Assembly (NCBI GenBank): GCA_905199135.1
Contig: CAJKFC010000014.1
Coordinates: forward strand, 1 to 26,662
DNA from: an uncultured Eubacteriales bacterium
GTDB lineage: Bacteria > Bacillota > Clostridia > Oscillospirales > Butyricicoccaceae
Reading direction: 5' to 3'
DNA length: 26,662 nucleotides
The position numbers and the translations under genes were made by a program. The notes under the pieces were generated by a model. The model did no database searches. It saw only the letters and a program-made list of their open reading frames with translations, and was not told the DNA's origin. Positions 12,861 to 21,801 of this stretch are shown piece after piece (the stretch's first letter is position 1; each line of letters starts with the position of its first letter).

Positions 12861-14089
12861 GAGAGTTTTTGAAAAAATACGATATTTTAGGCTGGACAAT
12901 GTCTATTGCCGCCGCCTTGTTTCTGTGGATGTATGTCATAACCATGGAAAATCCGGAAATGACGGTTGTCAAAAGTGTGCCTCTTGAAGTCAGCGGAACG
13001 GAACAGCTGAAAGAAGCGGGATTTACATTGCTCAACGATATCAACTCCACAATTACATTACAGCTTAGAGGCAGGAGAGACGACATAGCCAACCTAAATA
13101 AAGATATAGAGGATAAAATACACGCCGAGCTCAATCTGGGTTCGATAGGCTCTGCGGGAGAATATAAGCTTGGATATACCGTATCGGTAAATGCCGAGGG
13201 AGTGACGGTAGCGCAAAAGACACCATCACAGATAAATGTGGTTGTAGATGAGGTAATCAGCAAGACGATTCCCGTAGAGGTGTTTTATTCGGGCGATATG
13301 CCAGCGGGGTACAGTATATCTCAGTCTGAACTTTCTGTAACTGAGATTCAGGTTACGGGAGCTAAAAAGTATGTAGACAGCGTGGCAAAAGCCGCTGTTA
13401 CCATAGATCGAAGCGATAAAACAGATTCTTTTGAACAGACCGCCGAGATAAAGCTGTATGACAGCGAGAATGAGGAGATAAATAACAAATACATCACTGT
13501 CGACAACAACGAGACAGTGTTCTCGGCTCAGGTTAAAAAGACAGGAGAGGCGGCTCTTACGGCAGATGTAACTCCTTTCGGCAGTATAACCTCCGATATG
13601 ATCAAGGTGGATATATCGCCCAAGACCATTGTTCTCGAAGGTGATATAAGCAAGGTAGATGCGACTCAGTCTATAAATCTCGGCACTATATCATTGGAAG
13701 ACTGTCTCGAACAGGATAAATTTGAATATGTAATGCCGGTAAAGCTCCCCGAAGGCGTAAGTACAGATGTCACATCTATGGCGGCTACCGTCACCATTGA
13801 AATTGTCGGAATGAAAAAGACCACTCTTACGATTCCGAAGGAGAATCTGCCTGCAATAGAAGGTTATGAATATGTCAACGAAGATATAACTGTTACGATG
13901 TTTGCCGAAAACAGTATCGCTGACAATATGATGCCCGAATATGTAGAGGTAGGTGTGTCCTATTCAGAGGAAGAGTATCTCGACGGAACACTGACTGTCG
14001 TAGAGCTCACTTTTACATCGGAAACTCATAAAATACAGACCATGGGAAGATATACTGCCGTGGTGGAAAAGAGCGTGGAAACCGAATGA
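12857..14089 (+). CDS. cdaR: CdaR, YbbR-domain regulator of CdaA
   Basis: A 410-aa protein with one N-terminal membrane anchor (about residues 11-29) and an outside portion built of beta-rich YbbR repeats. I count about four by eye: roughly 35-120, 125-210, 215-305 and 310-405. In Firmicutes CdaR binds CdaA in the membrane and modulates c-di-AMP synthesis. The start overlaps cdaA by ATGA and the end overlaps the COG2509 gene in the same way, so all three are coupled. No catalytic residues are expected. The C-terminal end is acidic (SVETE) without an added domain. Confidence 0.9.
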   Translation: MREFLKKYDILGWTMSIAAALFLWMYVITMENPEMTVVKSVPLEVSGTEQLKEAGFTLLNDINSTITLQLRGRRDDIANLNKDIEDKIHAELNLGSIGSAGEYKLGYTVSVNAEGVTVAQKTPSQINVVVDEVISKTIPVEVFYSGDMPAGYSISQSELSVTEIQVTGAKKYVDSVAKAAVTIDRSDKTDSFEQTAEIKLYDSENEEINNKYITVDNNETVFSAQVKKTGEAALTADVTPFGSITSDMIKVDISPKTIVLEGDISKVDATQSINLGTISLEDCLEQDKFEYVMPVKLPEGVSTDVTSMAATVTIEIVGMKKTTLTIPKENLPAIEGYEYVNEDITVTMFAENSIADNMMPEYVEVGVSYSEEEYLDGTLTVVELTFTSETHKIQTMGRYTAVVEKSVETE

Positions 14090-15678
14090 GCATAATTGTA
14101 TCCGGGATAAAACTCGGGTTTGAAGTGAATGAAGAGCAGGCTGTAAAGTCTGCTCTTAAAATTCTGAAAGCGGGAAAATCTGCCGTGAAAAGCGCCCGTA
14201 TATATAAAAAGTCGATAGATTTAAGATACGGCAATATAAATAAAGTCTATTCCGTGGTGGTAGACTGCGAGAATGAACAAAAGATAACAGAAAGGCTCGG
14301 CAGAAATGATGTACGCCTTTTGCCAAAGGCAGCCGACATTAAGATAACGGGCGAGAGGACAGCCGAAACCCGTCCGATAGTTGCAGGCTTCGGGCCCGCG
14401 GGCATGTTTGCCGCCCTTGTGCTGGCTGAAAACGGCTACCGCCCGATAGTTTTGGAAAAGGGCGGAGCGATGGACAAGAGGGACAGAGTTACCCAAAAGT
14501 TTTTTGAAACAGGTCAGCTCGACGAAAATACCAATGTTCAGTACGGAGAAGGCGGTGCGGGTACATATTCCGATGGCAAACTCACCACGAGAATACACGA
14601 CAGCAGAGCCCGTCTCGTCACGAAATACCTGTTGGAACACGGAGCGCCGCCCGAGATAGATGTCATGGCCAAGCCCCATATAGGCACAGACCTTTTGAAA
14701 GGGATCGTTGTGTCTGTGAGAAAAAGGATAATAGAGCTGGGCGGAGAAGTGCTGTTTGACACGCCGGTAAAAGATATTAAAATCCAAAACGGCGCTGTGC
14801 GTTCTGTTGTAACCGATAAAGGAGAAATTCCTGCGGAAAATGTCATACTTGCCGTGGGACACAGCGCCAGAGACATATATAAATGCTTTTTTGACAAGAA
14901 AATAGATATCATAGCCAAAAACTTTGCCGTGGGAGTAAGGATAGAGCATCTTCAGGAGACGATAAACCGAGGGCTTTACGGCAAATGGCTCGATGTATAC
15001 GATCTTCCTCAAGGCGAATACAGCCTTGCCAAAACTGAAAACGGCAGAGGCTGCTATACATTTTGTATGTGTCCGGGCGGCCATGTCATGGCGTGCGCCA
15101 GCGAAGCGGGAGGAACGGTGGTAAACGGCATGAGTTACCATGCGAGAGACGGAAAAAACGCCAACTCAGCCGTGGTTGTTACGGTGTCTCCGTCCGATTT
15201 CGGAGATGATTCGCCCCTTAAGGGCATAGAATTTCAGCGAAAGCTCGAGAGGGCGGCTTTTGAGACGGCCGGAGGTCAGTATAAAGCTCCCGTTCAGCTT
15301 TTCGGAGACTTCGAAAAAGGGAAGATGAGCACACAGTTCGGCGAGGTTTCTCCCACATACAACAGAGGGGTAAGCTTCTGCGATATAAATAAAATACTCC
15401 CCGAGTTCATTACGGAGGAAATAAAAAGCTCTGTAAAATACTTCGGAAGAAAAATAAAAGGCTTTGACGGCGCCGATTCGGTGCTTACAGCCGTTGAGAG
15501 CCGCACATCGGCTCCCGTAAGGATAGTGAGAGACGGGAAAATGGAGAGCACATCGTGCGCAGGGCTCATACCCTGCGGCGAAGGCGCGGGATATGCAGGA
15601 GGTATAATGAGCGCGGCGGTCGACGGTATAAGGGCGGCCGAAAGCATAATGTCCCGTTACAGACCAAAGGAGAATTAA
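14086..15678 (+). CDS. COG2509-type FAD-dependent dehydrogenase, function unknown
   Basis: A 530-aa soluble flavoprotein. The first 90 residues form a small alpha/beta domain typical of this family. The FAD Rossmann motif follows: VAGFGPAGMFAA (99-110), with an acidic residue ending the second strand (VLEKG). QYGEGGAGTYSDGKLTTR and a C-terminal PCGEGAGYAGGIMSAAVDG, the second FAD contact seen in such oxidoreductases, are also clear. There is no signal peptide or membrane segment. The substrate is unknown. It overlaps cdaR by 4 nt and abuts the RseC-like gene, so it is expressed with the c-di-AMP synthesis module. Whether it acts in wall precursor supply, redox sensing or something else cannot be said from sequence. 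Confidence 0.83.
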   Translation: MSIIVSGIKLGFEVNEEQAVKSALKILKAGKSAVKSARIYKKSIDLRYGNINKVYSVVVDCENEQKITERLGRNDVRLLPKAADIKITGERTAETRPIVAGFGPAGMFAALVLAENGYRPIVLEKGGAMDKRDRVTQKFFETGQLDENTNVQYGEGGAGTYSDGKLTTRIHDSRARLVTKYLLEHGAPPEIDVMAKPHIGTDLLKGIVVSVRKRIIELGGEVLFDTPVKDIKIQNGAVRSVVTDKGEIPAENVILAVGHSARDIYKCFFDKKIDIIAKNFAVGVRIEHLQETINRGLYGKWLDVYDLPQGEYSLAKTENGRGCYTFCMCPGGHVMACASEAGGTVVNGMSYHARDGKNANSAVVVTVSPSDFGDDSPLKGIEFQRKLERAAFETAGGQYKAPVQLFGDFEKGKMSTQFGEVSPTYNRGVSFCDINKILPEFITEEIKSSVKYFGRKIKGFDGADSVLTAVESRTSAPVRIVRDGKMESTSCAGLIPCGEGAGYAGGIMSAAVDGIRAAESIMSRYRPKEN

Positions 15679-16089
15679 ATGGTACAGAAAGGTAAAATAG
15701 TTGAAAAAAACCGCGACGGTTATAAAATAGAGGTCATAAGAAACAGCGCATGCTCGGCAGACTGCTCAAGCTGCAAGGGCTGTTCTCACGGCAGCACCTC
15801 TGTGATGATAGATGTGAAAAGTCAGGACAGTTACCATGAAGGAGACATCGTTTCTCTTAAGGTTGAGTCATCATTTGTCATAGGTCTCAGCTATCTCACA
15901 TATATAGTTCCGATAATCACAATGATAGGCGGATACGCAGCGGCGGCAGGTACTTTCGGAGAGACAGGAGGAATTATAGGGGCATTTTTAGGCCTTTTGC
16001 TGCCGATACCGCTTCTCGTGCTGCTCAGCAGAAAGCTTCAGAAAAATCTGGCAAAAAAAATAAAGATAGCGGGAAGATACGAGAATTAA
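15679..16089 (+). CDS. RseC/SoxR-reducing-system family membrane protein
   Basis: A 136-aa protein with a short beta-rich N-terminal domain containing four close cysteines (C25, C29, C32, C35 in the ACSADCSSCKGC segment), followed by two hydrophobic helices (about 66-90 and 96-115) and a basic tail. This is the RseC/SoxR_RseC family layout; relatives take part in SoxR reduction with the Rnf-type complex or in RseA regulation in proteobacteria, neither of which is expected in this host. The Cys cluster could bind metal or a cluster. Its ATG follows the previous stop without a gap, with AAAGGAG upstream. Co-expression with a flavoprotein suggests a redox pairing (inference). Confidence 0.8.
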   Translation: MVQKGKIVEKNRDGYKIEVIRNSACSADCSSCKGCSHGSTSVMIDVKSQDSYHEGDIVSLKVESSFVIGLSYLTYIVPIITMIGGYAAAAGTFGETGGIIGAFLGLLLPIPLLVLLSRKLQKNLAKKIKIAGRYEN

Positions 16090-16091
16090 AG

Positions 16092-16120
16092 TTGATTTTG
16101 CCGCGAAAATATGTTATGAT
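16092..16120 (+). promoter_or_regulatory. Promoter of the yicC-to-prkC gene run
   Basis: TTGATT (16092-16097), a 17-bp spacer and TATGAT (16115-16120), with TG at 16112-16113 as an extended -10. It begins 3 nt after the RseC-like stop; no terminator lies between, so both internal promotion and read-through are possible. The leader is about 28 nt. Confidence 0.75.
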
Positions 16121-16154
16121 ATTAAAATGAAAAAAATCAAGTGGAAGTGTTGAT

Positions 16155-17033
16155 ATGTTGAAAAGTATGACGGGCTTCGGAAGAAGCAAGGCCGAAAATG
16201 AACTCAGAGAGATATCTGTGGAGCTCAAATCGGTTAACCACAGATATTTGGATATAACGGTAAAGGTTCCGAGAATTTACGGATTTTTGGAGGACGCAGT
16301 CAAAAAGGCTCTGGCCTCGGAAGTGGCTCGCGGAAAGCTGGAGGTCTTTGTGAATATCAAAAACAAAGAAGGCTCCGATGTAATAATAACTCCTAATTTC
16401 CCGGTTATAGATGCATATGTAAAGGCTCTTAAGGAGATATCCGAAAGATACGGTCTTCAAAACGACGCCACGGCTATGTCGGTGGCAAAGCTCCCCGAGA
16501 GCATATCGGTGGACAAGGAGGACGCCGACGCCGAAACCCTGTGCGAAGAAGTGGCAGCGGTTTTGGAAAATGCTCTCCGTGAATACAATCTTATGAGAAC
16601 GGCAGAGGGTGAGAAGCTCTGCGAGGACATACTTAAAAGGGCCGATATCATAGAGGAATATGTCTCCCTGGTGGAAAAGCGCTCGCCTGAAAGCGAGAGA
16701 GAGTACAGGGAGAAAATTTCCGTAAGAATGAAGGAAATTTTGGAGGACAGCGAGACAACCGAGGCGAGAATACTTGCAGAGGCCGCTCTTTTTGCCGACA
16801 AGATTTCTGTAACAGAGGAGACGGTGAGACTGAGGAGCCATCTCAAGCAGTTCAGAGAGATGGTGAAAAGCGGAAAAGCTGTCGGCAGAAAGCTGGATTT
16901 TCTCGTGCAGGAGTTCAACAGAGAGACCAATACAATAGGCTCCAAAGCGTCTGACAGCCAGATCGCAAAGCTTGTCATCGAGATGAAGGCCGAGATAGAG
17001 AAAATAAGAGAACAGATACAGAATTTGGAGTAA
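16155..17033 (+). CDS. YicC family endoribonuclease
   Basis: The 292-aa YicC/YloC protein starts MLKSMTGFGR, the family hallmark, continues with ELKSVNHRYLD, and ends with the conserved C-terminal DUF1732 region (GRKLDFLVQEFNRETNTIGSK). Members have been reported as endoribonucleases acting in RNA turnover; in Bacillus the gene also sits directly before remA and gmk. The predicted ribosome site (GTGGAAGTG) is weaker than its neighbours'. It is the first gene after the promoter at 16092 and lies 2 nt before remA. Family assignment is firm; substrate RNAs are unknown. Confidence 0.92.
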   Translation: MLKSMTGFGRSKAENELREISVELKSVNHRYLDITVKVPRIYGFLEDAVKKALASEVARGKLEVFVNIKNKEGSDVIITPNFPVIDAYVKALKEISERYGLQNDATAMSVAKLPESISVDKEDADAETLCEEVAAVLENALREYNLMRTAEGEKLCEDILKRADIIEEYVSLVEKRSPESEREYREKISVRMKEILEDSETTEARILAEAALFADKISVTEETVRLRSHLKQFREMVKSGKAVGRKLDFLVQEFNRETNTIGSKASDSQIAKLVIEMKAEIEKIREQIQNLE

Positions 17034-17035
17034 AA

Positions 17036-17308
17036 ATGAAGCTTATCAATATAGGGTTCGGCAATATGGTTTCGGCAGAGAGGATAATCGCCGTGGTGAG
17101 CCCCGACTCAGCTCCCATAAAGCGAATCGTGACAAAGGCAAAGGAAAACGAATGCCTCGTCGACGCCACATACGGCCGCCGCACAAAGTCGGTGATAATT
17201 ATGGATACCGAGCATGTGATACTTTCGCCCGTGTATCCCGAAACGATAAACGGCAGGTTGGAAAACCTTGATACTGCGGAAAGTGAAGAGGATGAAGAAA
17301 ATGAATAA
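17036..17308 (+). CDS. remA: RemA (DUF370) DNA-binding regulator
   Basis: The 90-aa protein begins MKLINIGFGNMVSAERIIAV, essentially the RemA consensus, and includes DATYGRRTKSVI. In B. subtilis RemA forms multimeric rings that bind DNA and activate matrix and osmoprotection genes; many non-biofilm Firmicutes also keep it, so the targets here are uncertain. TTGGAG (17025-17030) at the yicC end serves as ribosome site. The C-terminal tail is strongly acidic (ESEEDEENE) and is the part that overlaps gmk, so it may be shaped by the overlap. Confidence 0.93.
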   Translation: MKLINIGFGNMVSAERIIAVVSPDSAPIKRIVTKAKENECLVDATYGRRTKSVIIMDTEHVILSPVYPETINGRLENLDTAESEEDEENE

Positions 17309-17894
17309 CGGCGGAGAACTTTTTGTAATCACAGGCCCTTCGGGCGTCGGAAAAGCCACGGTACTCTCGAGACTGCTCAAAAATATAGACAATGTCTATG
17401 TGTCTATATCGGCCACAACGAGAAAACCGAGACAGGGTGAGGTAAACGAAAAAGACTACTTCTTTATGGAGCGCGAGGAGTTTGAAAAACTCATAAAAGA
17501 GGGCAAGTTTTTGGAGTATGCCGAGTATGTGGGAAATTATTACGGAACGCCCGCAGGCTCTGTCAATGAAATGCTCAAAAACGGAAAAGATGTCATTTTG
17601 GAAATAGAGGTGCAGGGAGCCCTTAAGGTAAAGGAGAAATGCCCTGACGCCAATATGGTATTTATAATTCCCCCGTCTTTCTCGGCCCTTGAGTTCAGAC
17701 TTAGGAGCAGAGGAACAGAGAGCGATGATGTCATTGCAAAGAGGCTTGAAAAGGCCAGAAGCGAATATCTCATGGTGGACAAATACGACTATATCGTCAT
17801 AAACGATGACATAGATAAAGCAGCCGATGAGATAAGAGCTATAATTATGTCTTCAAGATGCAAAAAAGATAAAAGAAAGAATTTATTGAGGTGA
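17301..17894 (+). CDS. gmk: Guanylate kinase
   Basis: Phosphorylates GMP to GDP with ATP in nucleotide supply. The 197-aa product has the P-loop GPSGVGKAT (12-20), where the residue after Lys is Ala instead of the usual Gly or Ser, then SISATTRKPRQGE for GMP binding, EKDYFFM, and the GTPAGSV segment. The start is set at the ATG at 17301, using GAGG at 17288-17291; ATG 17292 and TTG 17268 are in frame but less well placed. It overlaps remA by 8 nt. A 5-nt gap leads to rpoZ, the same order as in many Firmicutes. Confidence 0.95.
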   Translation: MNNGGELFVITGPSGVGKATVLSRLLKNIDNVYVSISATTRKPRQGEVNEKDYFFMEREEFEKLIKEGKFLEYAEYVGNYYGTPAGSVNEMLKNGKDVILEIEVQGALKVKEKCPDANMVFIIPPSFSALEFRLRSRGTESDDVIAKRLEKARSEYLMVDKYDYIVINDDIDKAADEIRAIIMSSRCKKDKRKNLLR

Positions 17895-17899
17895 TTATT

Positions 17900-18115
17900 A
17901 TGATGTTGTATCCCACTATGGCAGACCTTCTCAAAAAGGTAAATAATAGGTATAAGCTTGTAAATGTGACGGCCAAGAGAGCGAGAGATGTGGCACAGGA
18001 GGCCGAGGAAAAACACGAACCCCTTACAAGAAAAGCTGTTTCGATAGCTTTGGAAGAGATAAATGACGGAAAAATCGAAGTCGCAGAAGATGAAGAGGAA
18101 GTTTCCGAAAACTGA
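17900..18115 (+). CDS. rpoZ: RNA polymerase omega subunit
   Basis: A 71-aa omega subunit that aids assembly of the beta-prime subunit. It shows YPTMADLLKK, the helix NRYKLVNVTAKRAR, and RKAVSIALEEINDGKI, all of the RpoZ family. The ATG at 17900 has GAGGTGAT (17888-17895) at good distance; a GTG at 17891 inside that site is open but unlikely. It overlaps priA by one base (TGATG). The acidic tail is typical for the family. The gmk-rpoZ-priA order is conserved in Firmicutes. Confidence 0.93.
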   Translation: MMLYPTMADLLKKVNNRYKLVNVTAKRARDVAQEAEEKHEPLTRKAVSIALEEINDGKIEVAEDEEEVSEN

Positions 18116-20379
18116 TGCCTAAAACTGTTGTTCAGGTGGCTGTTTCGGCCGCCGTATATGCGATAGATAAAGCATATGACTATGAGTTGCCTGAAGAATT
18201 TTGTGAAAAGGTCTTTGAGGGTTCAAGAGTTGTCGTGCCGTTCGGAAACGGCAACAGGACTGCTTTCGGATTTGTGCTCAAAATCTGCCGTGAAATTGAT
18301 ACCGAGGGGCGGAGACTTAAAAAAGTAATTCATGTATATAATGAATACGGTCTTACAAAGGACAATATCACTCTTGCGAATTGGATGCGCTCCAGGTATT
18401 TCTGCACATTTTTTGAAGCCGCCTCATGTATGCTTCCTCCCAAGATATGGGGGAAAATGAAGGACGGCAGACTGACGGGAATAGTCGACGACAAGACGAT
18501 AAGGCACATAAGTCTGAATTGCAGCTATGACGAGGCTTTGGAAAAAATAGGCAAGGGAAAGATGGCCGAAAAAAGACTGGCCGTTTTGAACTGCTTTTTG
18601 GATTTCGAAAGTCTGCCCGAACAGGAGCTCATATATCTCACAGGTGTGTCCAAAGGCATAATAAAGACACTTTGTGAGAAAAATGTACTGAAAAGCACAT
18701 TAGAGGAGATATTCCGCAGGCCTGTGTTCAGAGAGACCGAGCCGAAAAAAGTCTGTCTTTCTGATGAACAGATGTCGGTGCTTGAAAAACTGAGAGGGCT
18801 GAAAGAAGATCTTCCCGCAGCGGCGCTGCTCTTCGGGGTTACAGGCAGCGGAAAGACAGAGGTATATATAAAGCTCATTGAGGACGCTCTGAAAGAGGGC
18901 AGAGGAGCTATGATGCTGGTGCCCGAAATAGCCCTAACGCCTCAGATTGTCTCGAGGTTTTGTCAGTATTTCAAAAATGACTTGGCGATACTTCACAGCA
19001 TGCTGACCGACGCCCAGAGATACGACGAGTACAAGAGGATTAAAAGCGGAAAAGCAAGGGTCGTAATCGGGACGAGAAGCGCTGTTTTTGCGCCGATCGC
19101 AGATTTGGGCGTTATAATAGTAGACGAGGAACACGAGTATTCATATAAATCCGAAAGCGCGCCCAAATACAGCGCTATAGATATCGCGAAATACAGGGTG
19201 GCCTGTGACGGTGGACTTTTGGTTTTGGGATCGGCGACACCGTCGGTGGAGACCTTTTATAACGCCGTAAGCGGTCGGTATGAGCTTTGTGAGCTGACAA
19301 GCCGCTTCGGAGATATACCTCTGCCGCAGGTACAGATTGCAGACCTGAGAGTAAAGAAACAGGGAGAGAGTGAAATCGGAATAAGTGCCGAGCTGAAAAA
19401 GGAACTTGAACTGAATGCCGAGCTCAAGGAGCAGAGCATATTGTTCGTCAACAGGAGAGGCAACAGCGGAAAGGTTGCCTGTACCCAGTGCGGCTATGTG
19501 CCCCAGTGTGAGCACTGTTCGGTGGCTCTGACATACCATTCAAAAAACAACCGTCTCATGTGCCATTATTGCGCTCACTCCGTAGAGATGTTCGATAGAT
19601 GTCCCGTGTGCGGCAGTCAAAATATAAAGGAAATAGGTTTCGGAACTCAAAAGGCCGAAATCATGGTAAAAGAGCTTTTTCCAAAGGCAAATGTGGTGAG
19701 AATGGACGCCGATACCACCGTGCGCAGGATTTCCCACGAAAAACTTCTTGAGGAGTTTGAGCAAAAGGGAGATATTCTAATAGGCACGCAGATGGTAGCA
19801 AAGGGGTTGGACTTTGACAATGTAACCCTTGTAGGTGTTCTGGATAGTGACATCGCCCTTTACAGCGGCGATTTCAGAGCTTCGGCCAGGACATTTTCAC
19901 TCATATCACAGGTGGTCGGCAGAGCGGGCAGAAGAAAAAAACAGGGCAGAGCGGTCATTCAGACCTATTCTCCCGAGCATCCCGTCATACTGTCCGCCGC
20001 GAGACAGGATTACAGGGCATTTTACGACTATGAGATCAAAATCAGAAAGATGCTCGGGCTTCCGCCGTTCAGCGATATATTCCTGTTTACCCTTACGGGC
20101 AAGGACGAGGTGAAGACCCTGAAGGCGGCTTTGAGAGTAAGCGCTACCTTGAGCAAGGCCTTTGACGGTGAATACAGGGATATAAAGTCCAACATTTTGG
20201 GCCCTGTGGCTCCGAGCATATATAAAATACAGGACAGGTACAAATACAATATATCATTCAGAGGAAAGGACGACAGAAGAACAAGGGAGTTTATAAGCAA
20301 AATACTTTTGGGCTTTGCGCGCCAAAAGGAAAACGGGGGAGTTACCCTTTCAGCCGAGATAAACCCCTTGAACTATTAG
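18115..20379 (+). CDS. priA: Primosomal protein N' (PriA helicase)
   Basis: Restarts stalled replication forks by recognising branched DNA, unwinding the lagging arm and loading the replicative helicase. The 754-aa protein has an N-terminal 3'-DNA-binding domain (about 5-105), Walker A GVTGSGKT (241-248), DEEH box (337-340), GSATPS, a zinc region with eight cysteines in pairs (C456/C459, C465/C468, C483/C486, C496/C499), then the helicase motifs TQMVAKG and QVVGRAGR. All functional elements are present and the length is normal. Its start overlaps rpoZ by one base and no strong AGGAGG is nearby, so translation probably depends on coupling to rpoZ. Confidence 0.97.
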   Translation: MPKTVVQVAVSAAVYAIDKAYDYELPEEFCEKVFEGSRVVVPFGNGNRTAFGFVLKICREIDTEGRRLKKVIHVYNEYGLTKDNITLANWMRSRYFCTFFEAASCMLPPKIWGKMKDGRLTGIVDDKTIRHISLNCSYDEALEKIGKGKMAEKRLAVLNCFLDFESLPEQELIYLTGVSKGIIKTLCEKNVLKSTLEEIFRRPVFRETEPKKVCLSDEQMSVLEKLRGLKEDLPAAALLFGVTGSGKTEVYIKLIEDALKEGRGAMMLVPEIALTPQIVSRFCQYFKNDLAILHSMLTDAQRYDEYKRIKSGKARVVIGTRSAVFAPIADLGVIIVDEEHEYSYKSESAPKYSAIDIAKYRVACDGGLLVLGSATPSVETFYNAVSGRYELCELTSRFGDIPLPQVQIADLRVKKQGESEIGISAELKKELELNAELKEQSILFVNRRGNSGKVACTQCGYVPQCEHCSVALTYHSKNNRLMCHYCAHSVEMFDRCPVCGSQNIKEIGFGTQKAEIMVKELFPKANVVRMDADTTVRRISHEKLLEEFEQKGDILIGTQMVAKGLDFDNVTLVGVLDSDIALYSGDFRASARTFSLISQVVGRAGRRKKQGRAVIQTYSPEHPVILSAARQDYRAFYDYEIKIRKMLGLPPFSDIFLFTLTGKDEVKTLKAALRVSATLSKAFDGEYRDIKSNILGPVAPSIYKIQDRYKYNISFRGKDDRRTREFISKILLGFARQKENGGVTLSAEINPLNY

Positions 20380-20387
20380 GAGAAATT

Positions 20388-20855
20388 ATGGCTATCAGGA
20401 GAATTTTTAAACAGGGAGAAGAAATACTCAACAAAAAATGCCGTGAAGTTACAGATTTCAACCAGAGACTTTGGACCTTGCTCGACGATATGAGAGATAC
20501 CGTTCAGGAGGCCAACGGCGCAGGACTTGCCGCTCCCCAGGTGGGAGTTATGAGAAGAGCCGCTGTGGTTCTTTTGGACAACGGCAACTTTTTGGAGATA
20601 GTTAATCCCGAAATAGTAATGGCCGAGGGAGAAAATGAGGACGCCGAGGGCTGTCTCAGCTTCCCGGGAATTTTCGGCATGGTCAAGCGCCCTGATAAGA
20701 TACAGGTCAAGTATCAGGACAGAAACGGACAGTGGGTCATAAGAAGCGCCGAAGGATTTACGGCAAGGGCCTTCTGCCATGAGATAGACCATCTCAACGG
20801 AATATGCTTTACAAGCCATGTCACAGAGTATATCAAGCCGGAGGACATAAAATAA
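20388..20855 (+). CDS. def: Peptide deformylase
   Basis: Removes the formyl group from the N-terminal methionine of nascent proteins. The 155-aa enzyme carries the three motifs: GAGLAAPQVG (44-53), EGCLS (87-91, metal ligand Cys89) and HEIDH (131-135, two His ligands and catalytic Glu). AGGAGA (20379-20384) sets the start, 8 nt after priA. fmt, which adds the formyl group, begins one base after its stop, so formylation and deformylation are made in step. Confidence 0.97.
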   Translation: MAIRRIFKQGEEILNKKCREVTDFNQRLWTLLDDMRDTVQEANGAGLAAPQVGVMRRAAVVLLDNGNFLEIVNPEIVMAEGENEDAEGCLSFPGIFGMVKRPDKIQVKYQDRNGQWVIRSAEGFTARAFCHEIDHLNGICFTSHVTEYIKPEDIK

Positions 20856-20856
20856 T

Positions 20857-21789
20857 ATGAGAGTTGTATTTATGGGAACATCGGAGTTCAGTCTCGGCTG
20901 TCTCCAGGCGCTCATAGATTCCAAGCACGAAGTGGTGGGAGTTTTCACCAGAGAGGACAAGCCTAAAAACAGGGGAATGGCTCTTTCCATGCCTCCTGTA
21001 AAGGAGCTGGCCCTCACACATAATCTGACGGTTTTTCAGCCCAAGGGCTTAAAAAAGGCAGAGGTTGTAGAGCAGTTTAAGAGCCTCGAGCCCGATATCT
21101 GCGTAGTGGTTTCTTACGGCAGAATACTTCCAAAGTCGGTTTTGGAATATCCTAGATACGGATGTATAAATGTGCACGCTTCTATTTTGCCGAAATATAG
21201 AGGGGCAAGCCCGATACAGGCTGCCATTATAAACGGCGAAAAAGAGACAGGCGTCACGGTTATGCAGATGAATGAGGGACTTGATACGGGAGACATACTC
21301 CATGTAAAGAAGACATCCATAAGCGATGACGATACGGGCGGAAGTCTTCACGACCGACTTGCGGCTTTGGGGGCCGAAGCCCTTACGGAATATCTCGATA
21401 TGCTGGAAAAGGGAGAGGTGACAAGGATACCTCAGCAAGACGAGCTTTCGTGCTATGCGCCGCTCATTTCAAAGGCCGACGGAAAGGTCTCTTTTGAAAA
21501 TGACGCCGTAAAGATAAAAAATCAGATAATGGGATATGCGCCGTGGCCCGGAACTTATGCCGATATAGGCAAAATTACTGTAAAGTTCTTTGGCTGTACA
21601 GTTATAGATGACACAAGCGAAAATGACAATGCGGGCGCAATTTTAAATGTGGGAGAAAATGGTATGACGGTGGCCTGCTCTAAAGGCAGGGTTTTGATAA
21701 ACGAAGTTCAGAAATCCGGAGGAAAGAGAATGAAAGCATCAGACTTTTTCCGCGGAAGACAGGAGCTTTTAAAAGAAAAGTTTATTTAG
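20857..21789 (+). CDS. fmt: Methionyl-tRNA formyltransferase
   Basis: Transfers a formyl group from 10-formyl-tetrahydrofolate to initiator Met-tRNA. The 310-aa protein has FMGTSEFS near the start and the catalytic triad Asn105, His107 (in NVHASILPKYRGASPIQ) and Asp143 (GLDTGD), equivalent to N106, H108 and D144 of E. coli. The C-terminal oligonucleotide-binding domain (about 205-310) includes YAPWPGT. GGAGG lies about 12 nt upstream inside def. The def-fmt-zinc peptidase-rsmB order is common in Firmicutes. Confidence 0.97.
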   Translation: MRVVFMGTSEFSLGCLQALIDSKHEVVGVFTREDKPKNRGMALSMPPVKELALTHNLTVFQPKGLKKAEVVEQFKSLEPDICVVVSYGRILPKSVLEYPRYGCINVHASILPKYRGASPIQAAIINGEKETGVTVMQMNEGLDTGDILHVKKTSISDDDTGGSLHDRLAALGAEALTEYLDMLEKGEVTRIPQQDELSCYAPLISKADGKVSFENDAVKIKNQIMGYAPWPGTYADIGKITVKFFGCTVIDDTSENDNAGAILNVGENGMTVACSKGRVLINEVQKSGGKRMKASDFFRGRQELLKEKFI

Positions 21790-21801
21790 GAGGACTGAAA
21801 C

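Noticed and set aside
14221..15141. 306-codon minus-strand open frame
   Set aside because: Antisense to the COG2509 flavoprotein with its clear FAD motifs; composition looks like a mirror of coding sequence.
17268..17300. Longer gmk start at TTG 17268 or ATG 17292
   Set aside because: GAGG at 17288-17291 is best spaced for ATG 17301, and the family starts just before the P-loop.
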